Positions 11,212-23,380 of a stretch of DNA of 64,000 nucleotides are shown here, piece after piece. This stretch comes from Amorphophallus konjac (taxonomy: Eukaryota > Streptophyta > Magnoliopsida > Alismatales > Araceae): contig CM040118.1 of the NCBI GenBank assembly GCA_022559845.1, positions 238,685,224-238,749,223 of the forward strand, written 5' to 3'. Position 1 is the stretch's first letter; each line of letters begins with the position of its first letter. The notes beneath the pieces were generated by a model that saw only the letters and a list, made by a program, of their open reading frames with translations, ran no database searches and was not told where the DNA came from. The position numbers and the translations under genes are program-made.

Positions 11212-14200
11212 TGTGACGACCCGGACTCCGGATACCGGATATACCCGATATACCCGATAGGACTACTGAGTAGACCCGATACCACTTGGAACCCGTGATG
11301 CCTCCTAAGAGTGATAAAAGCTCCGAAGGGATAAAAGGATTGTTATGTAGTACATTGAAGTCACAGATATAACAGTAAGCAATGATATTTCATTAATCAG
11401 ATTTGCTAAAGTAGTAGAAATAAAATTACTTTTTAATTAACAGTTTAGATTAACAATTATACCAGAGTCCAGTCCAAAGGAAAGACAAGTACAGTCCAAC
11501 AGAAAGAAAAATGTACACTGAGGTCGGGGGAAGCCTGACGCAGGTACCACTGGCAACTACGAGCACGCCACACCAGGAACTGCGAAGGAAGCAGAGCGCC
11601 ACACCTGAAAAGCAGGGTTGAGCCTCGTGTCACTGGCTCAGTAGGGGTCACGTGGATCCCCACTGAAAAATAACGTAGTAACACGGAATAACAGCTAAAA
11701 CAGTAGTAGTAGTAAAGCATAAAAAGCTAAACTACAACTAGAAAGCTGTAAAAGAAAGCCGTAAATAGCAGGAGTAGAACAGCTAAAAGAAAAGGGAAAA
11801 GCAAAGCTGTAAGGAATGAGAACACGGCTACCGAGCAAAGCATGGCTCCCTAAGCTACTCTAAACAACGACAGAAGGGCGAACCCTGATCTCACAAAGTC
11901 AGGAGTTATCGATCCGTCAGCCAACCATTATCCCAAAGGCTAAAGCCATCGAAACGAGGCAAAAGCCCTAGAACAGACCTAGACAGACAACAGACACTAA
12001 TGCATACATGACTAGATCGTCAGGCCCGCAACAGAAAGCTATCCTCGGGCAAGGCCGAGAACAGACCAACTCGGAAGGGGAAGCTGAACTTGGACGAAGC
12101 CAAGAACAGACTAAGTCATAAGGAAAACACATACTTCGTGAAACACGAGAGTCAAGCCCTAAGTGACAGAAGCACCTCCTCACTAGAAGAACAACCAGAT
12201 GCGTCCACTGATGTCTTACACTGTGCCACTAGTATCTCGCTACGGACGCCAAGAATGATGGAGACTGAGATACTCACAAAACTAAACCATGGACTACAGT
12301 AACGAGTGACTAGTCATGGTCACGCCCGTCGACGTTCGTCCAAAACACCCCTGACCACGTGTGCACACACAAGCTCTACTGCAAGGCAAGGGAGCCCACT
12401 GAAACTAGCCTACAAACCGTCTGAGTCGGGAACTGCCCTCACCACCACTCCCAGGTGGGCCGACACTCGAGGTCGACAGACTATGACTAGTGGAGGATCA
12501 CTAGACACAGAGACTCTGAAACACGAGTGATGGAGTACAGATAGGCTAAGAATGCACTATCACACGTACTACAAAGCAACCAGACACATGGCGGTATACC
12601 AACTGCCACAGACTCAGGATAGGACATTTAGACCTGCTGACACAACGATCTTTGAGTCTCAAGACTCAGAGTCAAGATCGTTGCACAACGGCGGTGACAA
12701 GCCGCCAATTAGCCTAATCCTAAGACACAGGAAATAGCCGTATGAAACGAATCACGAAGACCTGAGGGAACATCAAGACCCTCAAAGCACCCAGACACAC
12801 AAACCGAGGTAGGACAGTATCTCAAGGCATCCAGAACCACTATCTCGAGCTATCGAGACACACACAAGGTCACTTGTCAACCACTGGGTCTCACCGGGTT
12901 GACCAGAACCTAACAACGACTCTGAAGCAGTACAGAAACCTAGCCAACAGTAGGGTGCGCTTGGCTATCTCATAACATGGTTATAGCCCTCATAGGACAC
13001 AAAAGACGTCCACGGGACAATGGGCAACCCACGATGTCAAGCCGAGGCACTTGGAAACCAACATATCGGGAAACGACACGCAGGAGATAAGCGGAGAAAC
13101 ATACGCTGGCGGTCATAGAATGGGTCACTAGGGGACTGTAGCGGTCAAGGATTGGGCCGCTAAACCCAGTCAACCCTGAACCGACCTATTTTATCAAACC
13201 ACTAAAAGCGGTCTAATATAGACGCGCTACACAGACTAGGCGGTCTAAGAGTGAATCGCCACACTAACCACCCTAAAACATTGACCTAAGACAAACGGAC
13301 TGTGGTGGCCTAAAAAGGGCATGCTACAAGGAAGAAACGCTTGAAGGTTTGCCCGCCAAGACTAACCGACATAGAATTTTGACCCGGTCAAACACACTGT
13401 AGCGGTCTAAGGAAGGAGCGATACAGAACGTTGGCGGCCAAAGCTTGGGCTGTCAGCCCAAACCGACTTAACCCGTTGACTAATGTCAATGACCCATAGC
13501 GGTCTAAGAAAGGGCCGCTAGAGCAAATAGCGGTGGATCGTACAAGTGCTAAGACTCGAACCGACTTATGCTAATTTCGAGAAACGACTGAGCTTGGCGC
13601 ACCACTATAGGGCCACCAGAAGCAAGAGGCGGTCTAAGTTTAGGCCGCCAGCCTAAACCGACCTGAACTAATCTACACACCATGGCTTTTGGCGGTCTAT
13701 CGTTGGGCCGCCAGAGACAAGAGACGGTCTCTGAAACGACCGCTAGCACGATACTGTGGGAAAACCATGGGAAGGGCCATATCCGGCCGTTCCATGCCCC
13801 ATTCGCGTCTAAACGCAGGGGAAACAATCCTAATCGAGAAAAACAACCTTCCACAGCCCGAATGGGACACATGCAACGGCTCAATCACAAGAAATGGGCG
13901 ATTCCAATGAATCAACCCTAATTGGGTCATCGGGGTTCCCAGACTTGTATCGGCCCCAAATGACGACCAATCACGATAAAAATAGCAGATCTGGAACGCT
14001 AACATGCTGGGGGTCACAATGAAACTAATCTAGTCAAAAACCGTCACCATTTTTTGACGAACCCGATGCACACCCCCCGAGCATGCTTTTCCCGAAACTG
14101 AACGAAACCCACTCGTACGTACACCGTTCGGCGTGAAACTGTGAGGGAATGCAGAGGAGAAGTAGATGACCCGTCTCCCTACCTCCACCGACGTTCCATG

Positions 14201-14634
14201 CACCGAGGTGACTAAACCACGCCGAAATAGCCACGACGATCAAACCACACCGGCTTTGAATCCACCGATCGAGATCGTGCCAACCACGCTCCATTCCTCG
14301 CACCATCACGAGCCACAGCAGCTCGACGCCATCGCCACCTCAAACACGGACCTCCTCTATTTGCAGTCGGAGCTGAGAGGGCGAGAACGGGAGAGAGAGG
14401 GTGTGCCGTGCGAATGGGGAGAGAGGAAGGAGAAAAGAAGAATAAAAAGAAAAGAAATTAGGAATTTTCCTAATTTTTGAAAATTCTGATTTTTACGCCA
14501 AAAATGTACTAATTCAGAAAAATACGTAAAAATAGCCAAAATGATCCTCTCAAAGAGTACATCGCAACTGTAGCATCCTCGAGTCGATGAACTGAGAAAT
14601 AAACTCTCCACTAGGTTTCGTAACTTGTACAAGA
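11212..14634 (-). mobile_element. Gypsy-type LTR H, inserted in pol of B and cut by C
   Basis: Begins TGTGACGACCCGG exactly where the RT reading frame of B breaks. It is homologous to LTR B at the start (GGATACCG...), at the CAGTAGGGGTCACG-GGATCC block, and near ACACACAAGCTC. It therefore belongs to the same family and presumably the same orientation, but is a diverged subfamily. It has not reached its own terminus when the Sirevirus LTR C starts at 14635. Its word cluster covers 13090-13750. Open frames inside it have no recognisable products and mostly reflect CpG-rich LTR sequence. Confidence 0.75.
13090..13750. repeat. Palindromic word cluster, CGGTC/GACCG type, in LTR H
   Basis: At least twelve dyads occur, including TGGCGGTC...GGGTCACTA, TAGCGGTCAA...GGGCCGCTA, AGCGGTCTAA...GGGCCGCTAGA, GAGGCGGTCTAA...GGCCGCC and GGCGGTC...GGGCCGCC, with 40-60 base spacing. 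Stems are GGCGG/CCGCC or GCGGTC/GGCCGC with 8-11 base loops. Confidence 0.85.
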
Positions 14635-16734
14635 TGTTTGCCCGGTTAGGAGGCAATTGAGAGGGGGGTGAATTGATTGCCCACCCTTTTCTACAATCTT
14701 TAACACAATCCAGACAAACCACACATATAAATGAAAAACCTAAGACATAGACTTGATTGGAATGAATAAAAGTAATTCAAGCAAGCTCTCACAACTTCCC
14801 AGCGCAGAGATATACTCACTCGGACAACGAAATATGAACGGACAGTTGAGTAAACTCACGTCTCACCGTCTCACACTCGTATAGTGAACGGAATAATGAA
14901 AATCAACAACCACCAGATAAGCAAACTACGGCACTGTATTTTTAGGTGGTTCGGACGCACCAAGTGCCGTCCTACGTCCACCCCTCTCACCTTGAGAGGA
15001 TTTCACTATAAACGTTGCTCGACGGCAGCAACCACACACACATGGGCTCGACGGCCCACACACGTGGGTTCTCGCACAACGATGAGACAACCCACACACA
15101 CTCAGAGCAAGCTCCGAAAATGTCTAGATAAGAAAAATATAGTGGAAAAATACAACCCAGTTTTGAGATTATCAATCTAAGCACAAAATACCTAGGATAA
15201 TGATAAACAAGATGATCTATCCATCAAATCCTTAAACAAGCTAGGAGAATAGAGAAGGTAGCACTTAGAACAAATGAACCAAAGGTTGGATGAAGCCGGA
15301 GTAGAAGATATAGTCGCCCGAGGCTCCGGATGAAGAGGATGCAGACCGCGACCCCCAAATCTTGGCTCGGGCTCGATGGAAGACGATCCTGGCACAACTC
15401 TCCTTCACCTCCAGCAGATGGAGCACCTTCTTCTCCTGCAAGGCAAAGAGTTCCACGTTAGAAGCTCAAAAGGGATTTTTTGATCGAATAAGGGGGGCGG
15501 CGTTTTAAACAAGGGGGCTTGATCCCCCAAAGGACATAAAACCCCTTCCCAAACCCCCTACATAACACATACTAGATGAAAAGGTCGCCCTAAGGCCATT
15601 AGGGTCAAAATCCATGCCATTTGGATCCATCTTATTAGGGTTCGAAATAGATCTGGAAAACCGCGTTCGAACGTTCAGAAAAAGTGTCGACCCATGGAGT
15701 CGACCCTTTTTCCTGAAAGTTCTGCCAGAACATATACAAAGACAAAACGGAGACACGAGTGTCGACCCATGGGGTCGACACTTTTTACAAGTGTTCTGGC
15801 CTATGAAAAGAACATAATATTTGTGATGAAAAGTGTCGACTCACGAGGTCAACACTTTTTCACGAATATTCTGTTATCACAGAAATGAAGAGACTTACCT
15901 GAAAGTGTCGACCTACGGGGTCGACACTTTTTCCCGTGAGTTCTACCTTAGCAGAACAGCAGAATCCTGGTGAAAGTGTCGACCTCCGGAGTCGACACTT
16001 TCTGCCAGCGTCCTTATATTCAACACAAGGCTGAAGCTTCGTGAATAAGTGTCGACTCCTAAGGTCGACACTTTTACTGACAGCAGTAAAACTTAAATAA
16101 CCTCAAATGAAAGCTCCACATTTCAAATACATAAATCACGGTTGATCAGTGGAGTTCATACAACTCAAATTTACATGGTTAAGCATGATTTCTATCCAGA
16201 TCTGTCCATTCACAGTAAGATCCAAATAGACAAGTATCCATACCTTGGCCTTGCGAGATTGAGTGAAAGACTTCACAAATATCCTGCAAGTTCAATTTGG
16301 CATTCAACTCAACATTTCAATATAACAAATGAAACTTTCACAAATCCACATGCTAAGTTCCACATTCAAAGCACCCATTCAATTTTTGACAGTTCAATTG
16401 ACTTTTTCACACATATGACTTCATTCACTTGACATAATTCCAACATATATGACCAAGCAATAGTCACTCACCCAACATTCAATTTTGCTAATCCAAATCA
16501 AACGTAGTCAAGATTCAGAGTTGAAATTCATTCAACATTTAAGCTTCCTCTTTAACATAACTCAATTTTTTGAACAACTAGATTTTCATGCAAAGCCTTC
16601 ATTTATCAAGCTTCAATGAATGCAGATTGTCATTCTCATTCATCAAATATCAATCAAATCAAATCACAACAATCTTCGTCAAATTCATGACATTTTCTAT
16701 CAAGATCTTCGTCAAAATAGACCGGGGCACAACA
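14635..16734 (-). mobile_element. 3' LTR of Sirevirus-type copia element C, 2100 bp
   Basis: Starts TGTTTGCCCGG and ends GGGGCACAACA, so on the element strand it runs TGTTGTG...AAACA. It is followed at once by a polypurine tract. Typical Sirevirus LTR text is present: GGAGGCAATTGAGAGG at 14650 and TAGGTGGTTCGGACGC at 14943 followed by CCTACGTCCACCC. It holds a regular six-unit palindrome array (15684-16071). It was inserted into LTR H, with CAAGA immediately to its left. The other flank is not in view, so the target duplication cannot be checked. Confidence 0.85.
15684..16071. repeat. Six phased GTGTCGAC/GTCGACAC palindromes with alternating TTCTG/CAGAA hairpins
   Basis: Palindromes start at 15684, 15759, 15833, 15905, 15976 and 16049, giving spacings of 75, 74, 72, 71 and 73 bases. 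The best copy (15759-15781) has a 10-bp perfect stem around a 3-base centre. Each is followed by a T-run (CTTTTT). Between several of them sits a second hairpin, GTTCTG...CAGAAC or close variants (15719-15730, 15875-15886, 15939-15957). The outer stems are kept while the central 5-7 bases vary. Confidence 0.92.
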
Positions 16735-17840
16735 ATCTCCCCCTTTTTGACGAAGATAAAACCAATAAAAGCTTACAATGATTTGGATTCACAGTTCAGC
16801 ACTTTGATGTCACCACAAAGATCTGCATTAAAAATAGCATTCAAGTCCCCCTTTTTGCCACAAGCACAGTCAAAATCAATCAAGAATACAAACAACCAAG
16901 CAAGTTGTGAAGCAAGTCATGAAGTATTGTGCAAATGCAATTGTGCAAAATGCAGAGATTATTTCTCCCCCTTTTTGTCAGAGTCAAATAGGGGTATTAT
17001 GAAAACTGTAAAAGGATGAAAGTCGCAATATGCATAGTTAGCTCAATGAGATGCATATGAAATGCAAGAAATGAGCAGTCAAGCACATATGCACTCACTA
17101 TACCATAAAGTAGCAAACATGTTCTGTATGAACAGGTTAAGAAATATGCTGTAGACCGAGAACATGAATTGCATGTGCAATAGTAAAAGGGTAGTGCTTA
17201 CAAGAAGTGGTACTGCAAGACTCAAGAAATATGGCTGATTCAAGGTGTACATCCATACAATAACTCCCTAGATGAATATGTGAAATATGAGCAATGAAAT
17301 CTAGACAGTATGGATTTTCAGATTTTCTAAAGAACACAAGTAGGAACTTTCCTCCCTACACTTTCATACAACGTGCTTGACTTTTAGTAGCTTCGCACAA
17401 CCCCAAGTTTATTTTCATTTTTAAATGACAAGTTGACTAGCCTTTTGACACGAGTCATACCCTTTGTTTCAGGGGCACTACCCGGTTACTCGGTATTGTC
17501 ACTTATGATTATGTGGATAGGACACTTTTTAATGCGAGTTTCCACCTTTATCTCAGGGGGGATTCCTGATTTACTTGATGTCAAATCACACTTATTGACT
17601 ATTTTTGACAGGGCTGACAGCTTTTTCCTCACAAGTCACGTGATTTCCATATAGGGGTTCCAGAGTACTAAAATGTGTTGAATTGAATAAGTGAAATCCT
17701 TATTAGTTAGAATCATTAACTCACATGTGCAAATTGTGTGAGAGATTGCGTAGAATGTAAGAGATGAATTAGCCTATTCATGGTGATGTCTCCCCCTAAG
17801 TGTCTGCACAGTTATAACAAAAATCTCCCCCTTAATATGT
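16735..17840 (-). other. Multiple polypurine tracts downstream of C pol
   Basis: CTCCCCC motifs occur at about 16737, 16849, 16967, 17791 and 17825. On the element strand these are repeated AAAAAGGGGGAGA-type polypurine tracts between pol and the 3' LTR. Repeated polypurine tracts here are a known Sirevirus trait. The first, touching the LTR, is the likely functional primer. The region has no recognisable ORF and no env-like gene, unlike element D. Confidence 0.75.
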
Positions 17841-18314
17841 GCCATGTTAAAACATGTCCTAGTCAAAGCATTTTATTTAGCAAGGGCGTAAGGTCATAGA
17901 AGATATCAACTGAAAGGTGTGTAATCTATATACACTCAAGCATTTCAAAGTGATAGTTTCAAGCAATTTGATTACCGGTATGTGGCGGAGTACTTAGGTC
18001 CGAAGACCACACTCACACATAATGAAAGCTTCCAGGTGTACTTAATGTATCTTTCCACTGACATTATTTTATATACCGGTTAATCATGGCATTCATGCAC
18101 ACATAGATGAAGTATATGCATTTATGTACATGTGGATGCAAAAGGATAAAAGCATGTATGAGAACCAAATTGTTATTTCTTGAAATATGCACAAAAGGCA
18201 GAGTTTGAAAAGTAAAGGCAATGAAAACTTTCTATGTGCAAAGCATAAGGCAATATGAATAGCTTCTTTATGAAAAGGATGAAAAGAGTGTATGTATAAT
18301 TCAGCCCAAGAGAT
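17841..18314 (-). other. Non-coding spacer between C pol and its PPT region
   Basis: A/T-rich sequence with no recognisable coding frame, lying directly after the pol stop on the element strand. Nothing further can be supported. Confidence 0.5.
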
Positions 18315-19753
18315 CTAAGTATCTAACCTGCACACCCCTAATTCTCTTCTTAGAAAATAGAATTGTTCAGAATTCAAAGGTTTTGTAAATATATCAGCAA
18401 GTTGGTGTTTTGTGTCAACAAAAATAAGTTCAAAATCACCTTTATTTATGTGATCTCATATAAAGTGTTGTCTAACTTCTATGTGCTTAGTGCGGGAATG
18501 TTGGACAGGATTTTTGGACAAGTTTATTGCAGAAGTGTTGTCCCACATTATGGGAGTTTTCTTTAATCAAAAACCAAAATCTAGCAACTGATGTTGGATC
18601 CAAAGCACTTGAGCCGCACAACTACCAGCAGCCACATATTCGGCTTCGACAGTTGATAAAGCCACACAATACTGTTTCTTTGAGGCCCATGAAACCATGT
18701 AGCCCCCAAGAAACTGACAATGACCCCTTGTGCTTTTTTGATCCATTTTACAACTAGCATAATCAGAATCAGTGAAAGCATGTAAATCGAATGAATTATT
18801 TTAAGGATACCACAAACCAAGGTCAATAGTTCCATTCAAATACCTGAAGATCCTTTTCACGGTCGCTAAATGGGAGTCCCTGGGACAAGATTGGTATCTT
18901 GCACAGAGACAAACACTAAAGTGTATATCAGGCCTACTAGCAGTCAAATAAAGTAAGGATCCTATCATACCTCTAAAGAGTTTTTGATCAATTTTGTTAC
19001 CTTTTCTTCTTCCATTTTCTATGAGGTGGACATTGGTGTTGCAAAGGGCTTGGCAGTCTCAAGTTAAAATTTCTTCACAATTTTCTGTGTGTACTTCTTC
19101 TGGTTGATGAAGATTCAATCGTCCATTTGTTTTATTTGTAAACCCAAGAAGAAGTTGAGCTCTCCCATCAAGCTCATCTCGAACTCCCCTTGCATAAGTT
19201 GGGCAAATTCATCATTCATTTTTGAATTTGAGGCTCCAAAAATTATATCATCTACATAAACTTGAACAATTAATGAATGATTATCACAAGTTTTTGTAAA
19301 CAATGTTTGATCTATGTTATCTCGTTTGAAGCCATTTTCTATAAGAAATGAACTTAATCTATCATACCATGTCCGGGGAGCCTGTTTCGAACCGTATAGT
19401 GACTTGTCCAATTTGAATACGTGGTCCTGAAATCTTTCATCTTCAAAGCTCGGTGGTTGCTCGACGTACACTTCTTCCTTGATCACTCCATTGAGGAAGG
19501 CACTCTTCACGTCCATTTGAAACAGTTTAATATTCCTGTGACAAGCATAAGCAAGTAAAATTCTAACTACTTCTAATCTAGCCACAGGTGCAAATGATTC
19601 ATCAAAATCAATGCCAAATTCTTGAGAGTAGCCCTTGGCTACTAATCTTGCCTTATTCCTCACAACCACCCCATCTTCACTAAGTTTGTTTCGGAAAACC
19701 CACTTAGTTCTAATGATAGGATGGTCATCAGGCCAGGGCACGAGGAACCACAC
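18315..19753 (-). pseudogene. Copia RT and RNase H of Sirevirus C
   Basis: C-terminal third of the minus-strand polyprotein. RT is nearly intact at 19115-19753: it has [28 protein letters not shown], the [12 protein letters not shown] motif, the [15 protein letters not shown] motif and the catalytic YVDDIIFG box. RNase H continues at 18315-19110 with STRGHCQFLGGYMVSWASKK, the ALSTVEAEYVAAGSCAAQ motif and a C-terminus near IFTKPLNSEQFYFLRRELG, ending with the stop at 18315. A stop near 19110 separates RT from RNase H, and further stops or frame breaks follow. Copia order (integrase before RT) is respected. The catalytic residues of RT survive, but the reading frame is not intact. Confidence 0.9.
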
Positions 19754-21144
19754 CCGATTCTTTTAGAATTGGTGTAGCACTTCTTGCATGGCGAGAACCT
19801 AAGAATTATCATTCAAAGCATCATCTAATGATTTAGGCTCAATGCTAGAAAGTAAAGCTAGATTATCCTGAATTTATACTTCCCTCATTGAAGCCCGAGT
19901 TCGAATTCCTTCATCCACACCGCCGATCACGTTCTCCAATGGATGGTCCCTGTGCGTGGTCCATTGGTGTGGAAGGTTCGGATGTTGCTCTTATGCCGCT
20001 TCTTCTTCTTCTTGTTCTCTTTCTTCTTCTTGATTCGCTGCCTCACCTTGTTTGCTCGACTCTCCCTTTTCAATTTCACCCTCACCTGTAATAAGAAAAC
20101 GATCATCATTTGATTTCCTCATTGTGAATTCATCAACAACTACATGTGGACTTTCCTTAACAACAAGTGTTCTAGTGTTATACACACGGTAAGCTCTAGA
20201 TGTTAGAGCATCCCCGAGGAAGATCCCTTTATCACTTTTTTCTTCAAATTTTTCTAGATTGTCTTTTCCATTGTTTAAAATATAACAAGTTGAACCAAAT
20301 GGCTTGAATTGAGATTTGTTGGGTTTCTTACCTTTCTAAAGCTCGTACGGAGTTTTCTTAAGGATTGGTCTTACCATTGCTCTATTTGTGATGAAGCAAG
20401 CGGTGTTCACCGCCTCTGCCCATAAGTACCGTGGAAGACCATTCTCGGCAAGCATGGTACGCGCCATCTCCACGAGCGTCTTATTTTTCCTTTCGACCAT
20501 GCCATTTTGTTGAGGGGTTCTTGGTGAAGAGAACTGATGCTCGTACCCCTGCTTCCTGCAAAAAGCATCAAACTCATGATTTTCAAATTCCTTTCCGTGG
20601 TCACTTTGAATTTTCTGAATTGTATATCCTTTTTCATTCTAAACTTTTGTGCAAAAATCAATAAACTCATTGCAAGCATCACTTTTGTTAGCAAGATATA
20701 AAACCCATGCATATCGCGAGAAATCATCGACAATCACAAAGACATAAAGCTTCCCTCCAAGACTGCGAGTCCTGGTGGGACCAAATAAGTTCAAATGCAA
20801 CAATTTAAGGGGTTTTTCTGTAGAAATAATATTTTTGCATTTAAAGGATGTGGTGGTTTGTTTTCCTTTATTACATGCTTCACAAATCTTTGAAGTTTCA
20901 AAGTTCAATTTAGGAAGTCCTCTAACTAAATCATGATGGTTCAACTTCCTAATTACATTAAAGCTGGCATGCCCAAGACGGCGATTTCACAACCAAACAT
21001 CTTCACTTCTATTAGTAACTAAACACAGTTTCTTAGATGCAAGCTCATCAAAATCAACTTGATAGGTGTTGTTACATCTCACACCTATAAACTTAATTTG
21101 TTGTGTGTTAGCATCAATGATAGTGCAGTGTGAAGATTCAAAAA
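19754..21144 (-). pseudogene. Copia integrase of Sirevirus C, first catalytic Asp lost
   Basis: Lies between protease and RT on the minus strand. The GAG-pre-integrase zinc region (CEACNKGKQ, about 20870) is followed by the core. The first catalytic position, normally HLDLFGP, reads HLNLFGP (about 20800), an Asp to Asn change. The second Asp region (QSDHGKEFEN, about 20590) and the Glu region (QQNGMVERKN, about 20500) are present, the core being split by stops near 20639 and 20340. The C-terminal extension is acidic, with a Glu run near 20000. The D to N change alone should abolish strand transfer in the known DDE mechanism. Confidence 0.85.
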
Positions 21145-21417
21145 TCACTTGTGACCCTTGTCACAGAGTTGACTTACACTTAGTAAATTATGATGAAGAC
21201 CTCTAACTAATGAAGCATCTTCAATGCAATGGTTAGGGTCCTTACCAATTCTCCCAATTCCTATGATCTTACCCTTGTCCTGTCCTCCAAAAATTACCGT
21301 TCTGCCATTCTTCTCAGCAACGTCTGCAAAGAGCTGTTTATTTCCAGTCATGTGCCTGGAGCATCCGCTATCCAAGTACCATTTATTGTCTCCCGCCTTC
21401 ATGTAGACCTGCACCAA
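21145..21417 (-). pseudogene. Copia aspartic protease of Sirevirus C
   Basis: The segment reads WYLDSGCSRHMTGN (about 21370), the copia protease signature D-S-G-C-S-x-H-M, then GKIIGIGRIG and the LHHNLLSVSQLCDKGH end that leads into the integrase zinc region. It is about the usual length for this domain. A stop lies upstream at about 21420, between the second gag zinc knuckle and the protease. Confidence 0.85.
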
Positions 21418-23216
21418 TTACCAACCATGCTCATTTTGATTTGGGTACCCAAGCAAGCTTGGGTCCCTTCATGTTAGCGTTCCCAAGTGACTCATAGTAT
21501 CTATTAAAAAACAATTCATCATCATATTGCATGAGTTGGCATATATACATGTCATGCCCTATTTTCCCACAATAAAAACACGTGGGTCTTCTCCTACAAA
21601 AATTTCTTCTTTTATTTACATTTCTAAAAGTTGAGGGGAATTTGGAATTAACAGTTTATTTTTCGAAGTGTGTGTGTGAACATTCTCCTTGATGAAATGA
21701 TTTCTTCACAGCATAATGAGCATGATTCTTGTTGCTATGGATTATATTTAGATTCTTTTCAACTTGTTTTCTTTTAAGTTTCACCACTTTTCCATTCACA
21801 TTTTTTAGATTTTCAATTTCAATGACAAAACTTTCATTCTTCACTTTCAAATTTTCTTTCTCTTTTTCACACTCACTCAGTTGAACATGCATCTTTTCAA
21901 GTTCTTTGTCTAAGAGGTCGTGCTTTTCTTGGATTTCATCTTTCAGCTTAAATATATTTTTCTTTTCTATATCTAAGCATGCTATTTCCTCTTCAAACAA
22001 AGCTAGCTTGGTTTCCAAAACATCATTACCATTTTTCAGACTTTTGACTTGTATTTCAAGCAAAATATATTTTCCACATGAATCAGATGAGTGTACAATT
22101 TCATGAATCTTTTTCTTTAAAGTCATGTTTTCATTTTTCATTCTTCTATACTTCTCATCTAATTCATCATAAGCAAGTTCCCACTGTTCATTTGAAATGA
22201 CCTCAGTGTCAGAAATTACCTGTTCGCTGTCGCTGTTGGCCATCAAACACATCGTCTTCACGAGTTCTTCAATATCCTTCTCCTCATCATCAGTCGTGGG
22301 ATCGTCCTCATCCTCATCGCTCCATGTCGCCTTCATGGCTTTTGGCTTCTTGCCCTTGCCAACCTTTCCTTTCTTCATTTGGAGCTCGGGGCGTTCTCCT
22401 CACATGTGCCCTGCTTTCTTGCATTCATAGCAAATGATCTCGGCAGCCTTGGATGGTTCATTTCTTTGTCTTGGCTGCCTCTTCCCTTTTCTGAACTTTC
22501 CGCCAAATCTTCTTCTTTGGAGCAAGAATTGTCTTACCTTTCTTGTTAGCATAGCAACCTCTTCATCGTCGGTGGTTCCCAACGATTCCTCTTGACTCGA
22601 GACACTCTCTGGGAGTGCTTTCAAGGCGATTGGCCTTTTCTTCTTTGGATCCTCTTCCGTCCTTTTGATCACATTGATCTCATAGGTCATTAATGACCCT
22701 ATGAGTGCATCCACGGTGAGCGTTGTCAAATCCTTGGAATCGTCTATCACGGTCACCTTGGTGTCCCAGCTTGGTGATAGTGACCTCAAACCCTTCCATA
22801 CCAACTCCTTGTTGGTGAACTCTCGTCCGAGTGACTTTAGTCCGTTGGTGATCTCCATGAGTCGCATGAACATCTAGGAGATATCTTCTTCATCTTTCAT
22901 TCTAAATAGCTCGTAGACATGGTTCAGCATATTCGCCTTTGTCTCCTTGACTTCTACGGTACCTTCATAGATGAGCTTGAGCTTGTCCCACATTTCTTTG
23001 GCGCTACTGCACATGGAGAGACGAGCATACTCGTTAGGGTGAATAGCACACTAAATTATATTCAAAGCATTACAATTCACAGTGGCTTTCTTGATTGCAT
23101 CATCATCCCACATATCCTCATCGGGGTTTACATCATACGGACCATTTCTACTAATAGTCCATATTTCATGACTTTGTGCTCTAAGGAATACAGTCATCCT
23201 ATTCTTCCAGTATGGT
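21418..23216 (-). pseudogene. Sirevirus C gag with two zinc knuckles and a coiled coil, N-terminus lost
   Basis: Begins at the 23217 junction with PYWKNRMTVFLRAQSHEIW, the conserved gag start region of Sireviruses. The capsid-like region follows (22400-23050; ANMLNHVYELF, GRELTNKELVWKGLRSL-type). The first zinc knuckle is CYECKKAGHM, then a stop, then an Arg where the last Cys should be (about 22405). A long Glu/Lys-rich coiled-coil segment (21656-22378) and a second knuckle CFYCGKIGHDMYIC (about 21570) follow. Two knuckles around an acidic coiled coil is the Sirevirus gag layout. Stops occur near 22874 and 22400. The first residues, PBS and 5' LTR are missing because sequence of element E starts at about 23217. 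Confidence 0.85.
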
Positions 23217-23370
23217 GTGTAGAAACATAAAAAGCTTGGATCTTTGGCAACCAAATCACCTTGGACCGAAGCTATCTGGCATGGGAGACTCTCTAGAACA
23301 CTCTAAGGATAAATTCTAACCCAATTTAGGACTCTAGATCTGATCCAATCCCCAAACCCTAGGTAAACTC

Positions 23371-23380
23371 TATAAATAGG
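23371..23380 (+). promoter_or_regulatory. TATA box, E LTR copy 1
   Basis: TATAAATAGG, preceded by the conserved AAACCCTAGGT..A block that is also found before the TATA boxes at 25901 and 52071. Confidence 0.6.

Noticed and set aside
13549..14480. Several 70-120 codon open frames in LTR H
   Set aside because: They overlap on both strands, have no recognisable domain, and follow CpG-rich LTR sequence.
15684..16071. Regular repeats with unique spacers, like a CRISPR array
   Set aside because: The context is a plant LTR, the repeats have variable centres, spacers share hairpins and T-runs, and no cas genes are present.
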